Shown: positions 5,505 to 5,602 of the stretch, piece by piece
Position numbering within the stretch: position 1 is the first letter of the stretch
Layout: each line of letters starts with the position of its first letter
Source: an uncultured Propionibacteriaceae bacterium
GTDB taxonomy: Bacteria; Actinomycetota; Actinomycetes; Propionibacteriales; Propionibacteriaceae
DNA length: 5,602 nt
Reading direction: 5' to 3'
Assembly: GCA_938012815.1 (NCBI GenBank)
Contig: CALLVV010000027.1
Span: 1 to 5,602 of the forward strand
The notes under the pieces: model-generated
The model's database searches: none
What the model was told of the DNA's origin: nothing
What the model saw: the letters and a program-made list of their open reading frames with translations, nothing else
Translations under genes and position numbers: made by a program

Positions 5505-5602
5505 CAGCTGAGTAACCCCTTAAGCCCGTTCCATACGCTTTCACCAAGTGGAGTGCTACATGTTTCGTGGACAGTGACGAAAAACGGGTTTGATCGAACA
5601 TG
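5505..5602. other. Upstream region with nested inverted repeats
   Basis: No gene is supported here. An inner inverted repeat TTTCGT (5563-5568) / ACGAAA (5577-5582) lies inside an outer one CATGTTTCG (5559-5567) / CGAACATG (5595-5602), which matches except for one extra T. The inner and outer left arms overlap, so the two forms exclude each other. On the - strand a TTGGTG / CTTAAG pair (5547-5542 and 5524-5519, 17-base spacer) could be a weak promoter for the membrane-protein gene, but the -10 match is poor and would overlap the ribosome-binding site. Confidence 0.35.

Noticed and set aside
1..5602. CRISPR arrays, tRNA/rRNA genes, transposases, toxin-antitoxin or phage genes
   Set aside because: No regularly spaced repeats, tRNA-like folds or such protein motifs were seen on either strand.

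Overview
The window comes from a high-GC Gram-positive (actinobacterial) chromosome. The evidence is strong G/C bias at third codon positions and ribosomal proteins of actinobacterial type: a zinc-free S4 opening MARYTGPMTKKSRRLGTDLV, a long acidic tail on RNA polymerase alpha, and a basic S13 tail. A member of the Propionibacteriaceae or a close relative would fit, but the genus cannot be fixed from the sequence alone.

Positions 1-3390 (+ strand) hold the 'alpha' ribosomal-protein operon in its classic order: the last codons of rpmJ (L36), a 250-base structured leader, rpsM (S13), rpsK (S11), rpsD (S4), a 131-base spacer with a very strong hairpin, rpoA (RNA polymerase alpha) and rplQ (L17). 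A textbook intrinsic terminator (3360-3394) closes it. The genes are co-directional with short gaps and together supply 30S proteins, a 50S protein and the alpha subunit that starts RNA polymerase assembly. truA, a common next gene in actinobacteria, is not found after rplQ.

Positions 3391-3536 carry no gene but include an imperfect palindrome (3424-3463) that looks like a dispersed extragenic repeat.

Positions 3537-5504 (- strand) hold three co-directional accessory genes that converge on the ribosomal operon. In their own transcription order they are a small three-helix membrane protein (5051-5504), an intact DJ-1/PfpI-family protein (4389-5015) and an AGE/YihS-type sugar epimerase/isomerase remnant (3537-4263). 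Both outer genes are broken by an apparent one-base insertion in a G/C homopolymer run (5 at 4032-4036; 4 and 6 at 5270-5280). The epimerase also lacks its C-terminal half, including part of the active site. This region is either decaying accessory DNA, contains assembly errors at homopolymers, or both.

Positions 5505-5602 are non-coding as far as can be seen and carry nested inverted repeats. I see no convincing sign of a new defence, mobile or biosynthetic system. The most useful leads are the two homopolymer frameshifts, the two structured RNA regions in the ribosomal operon and the palindrome next to the truncated epimerase.
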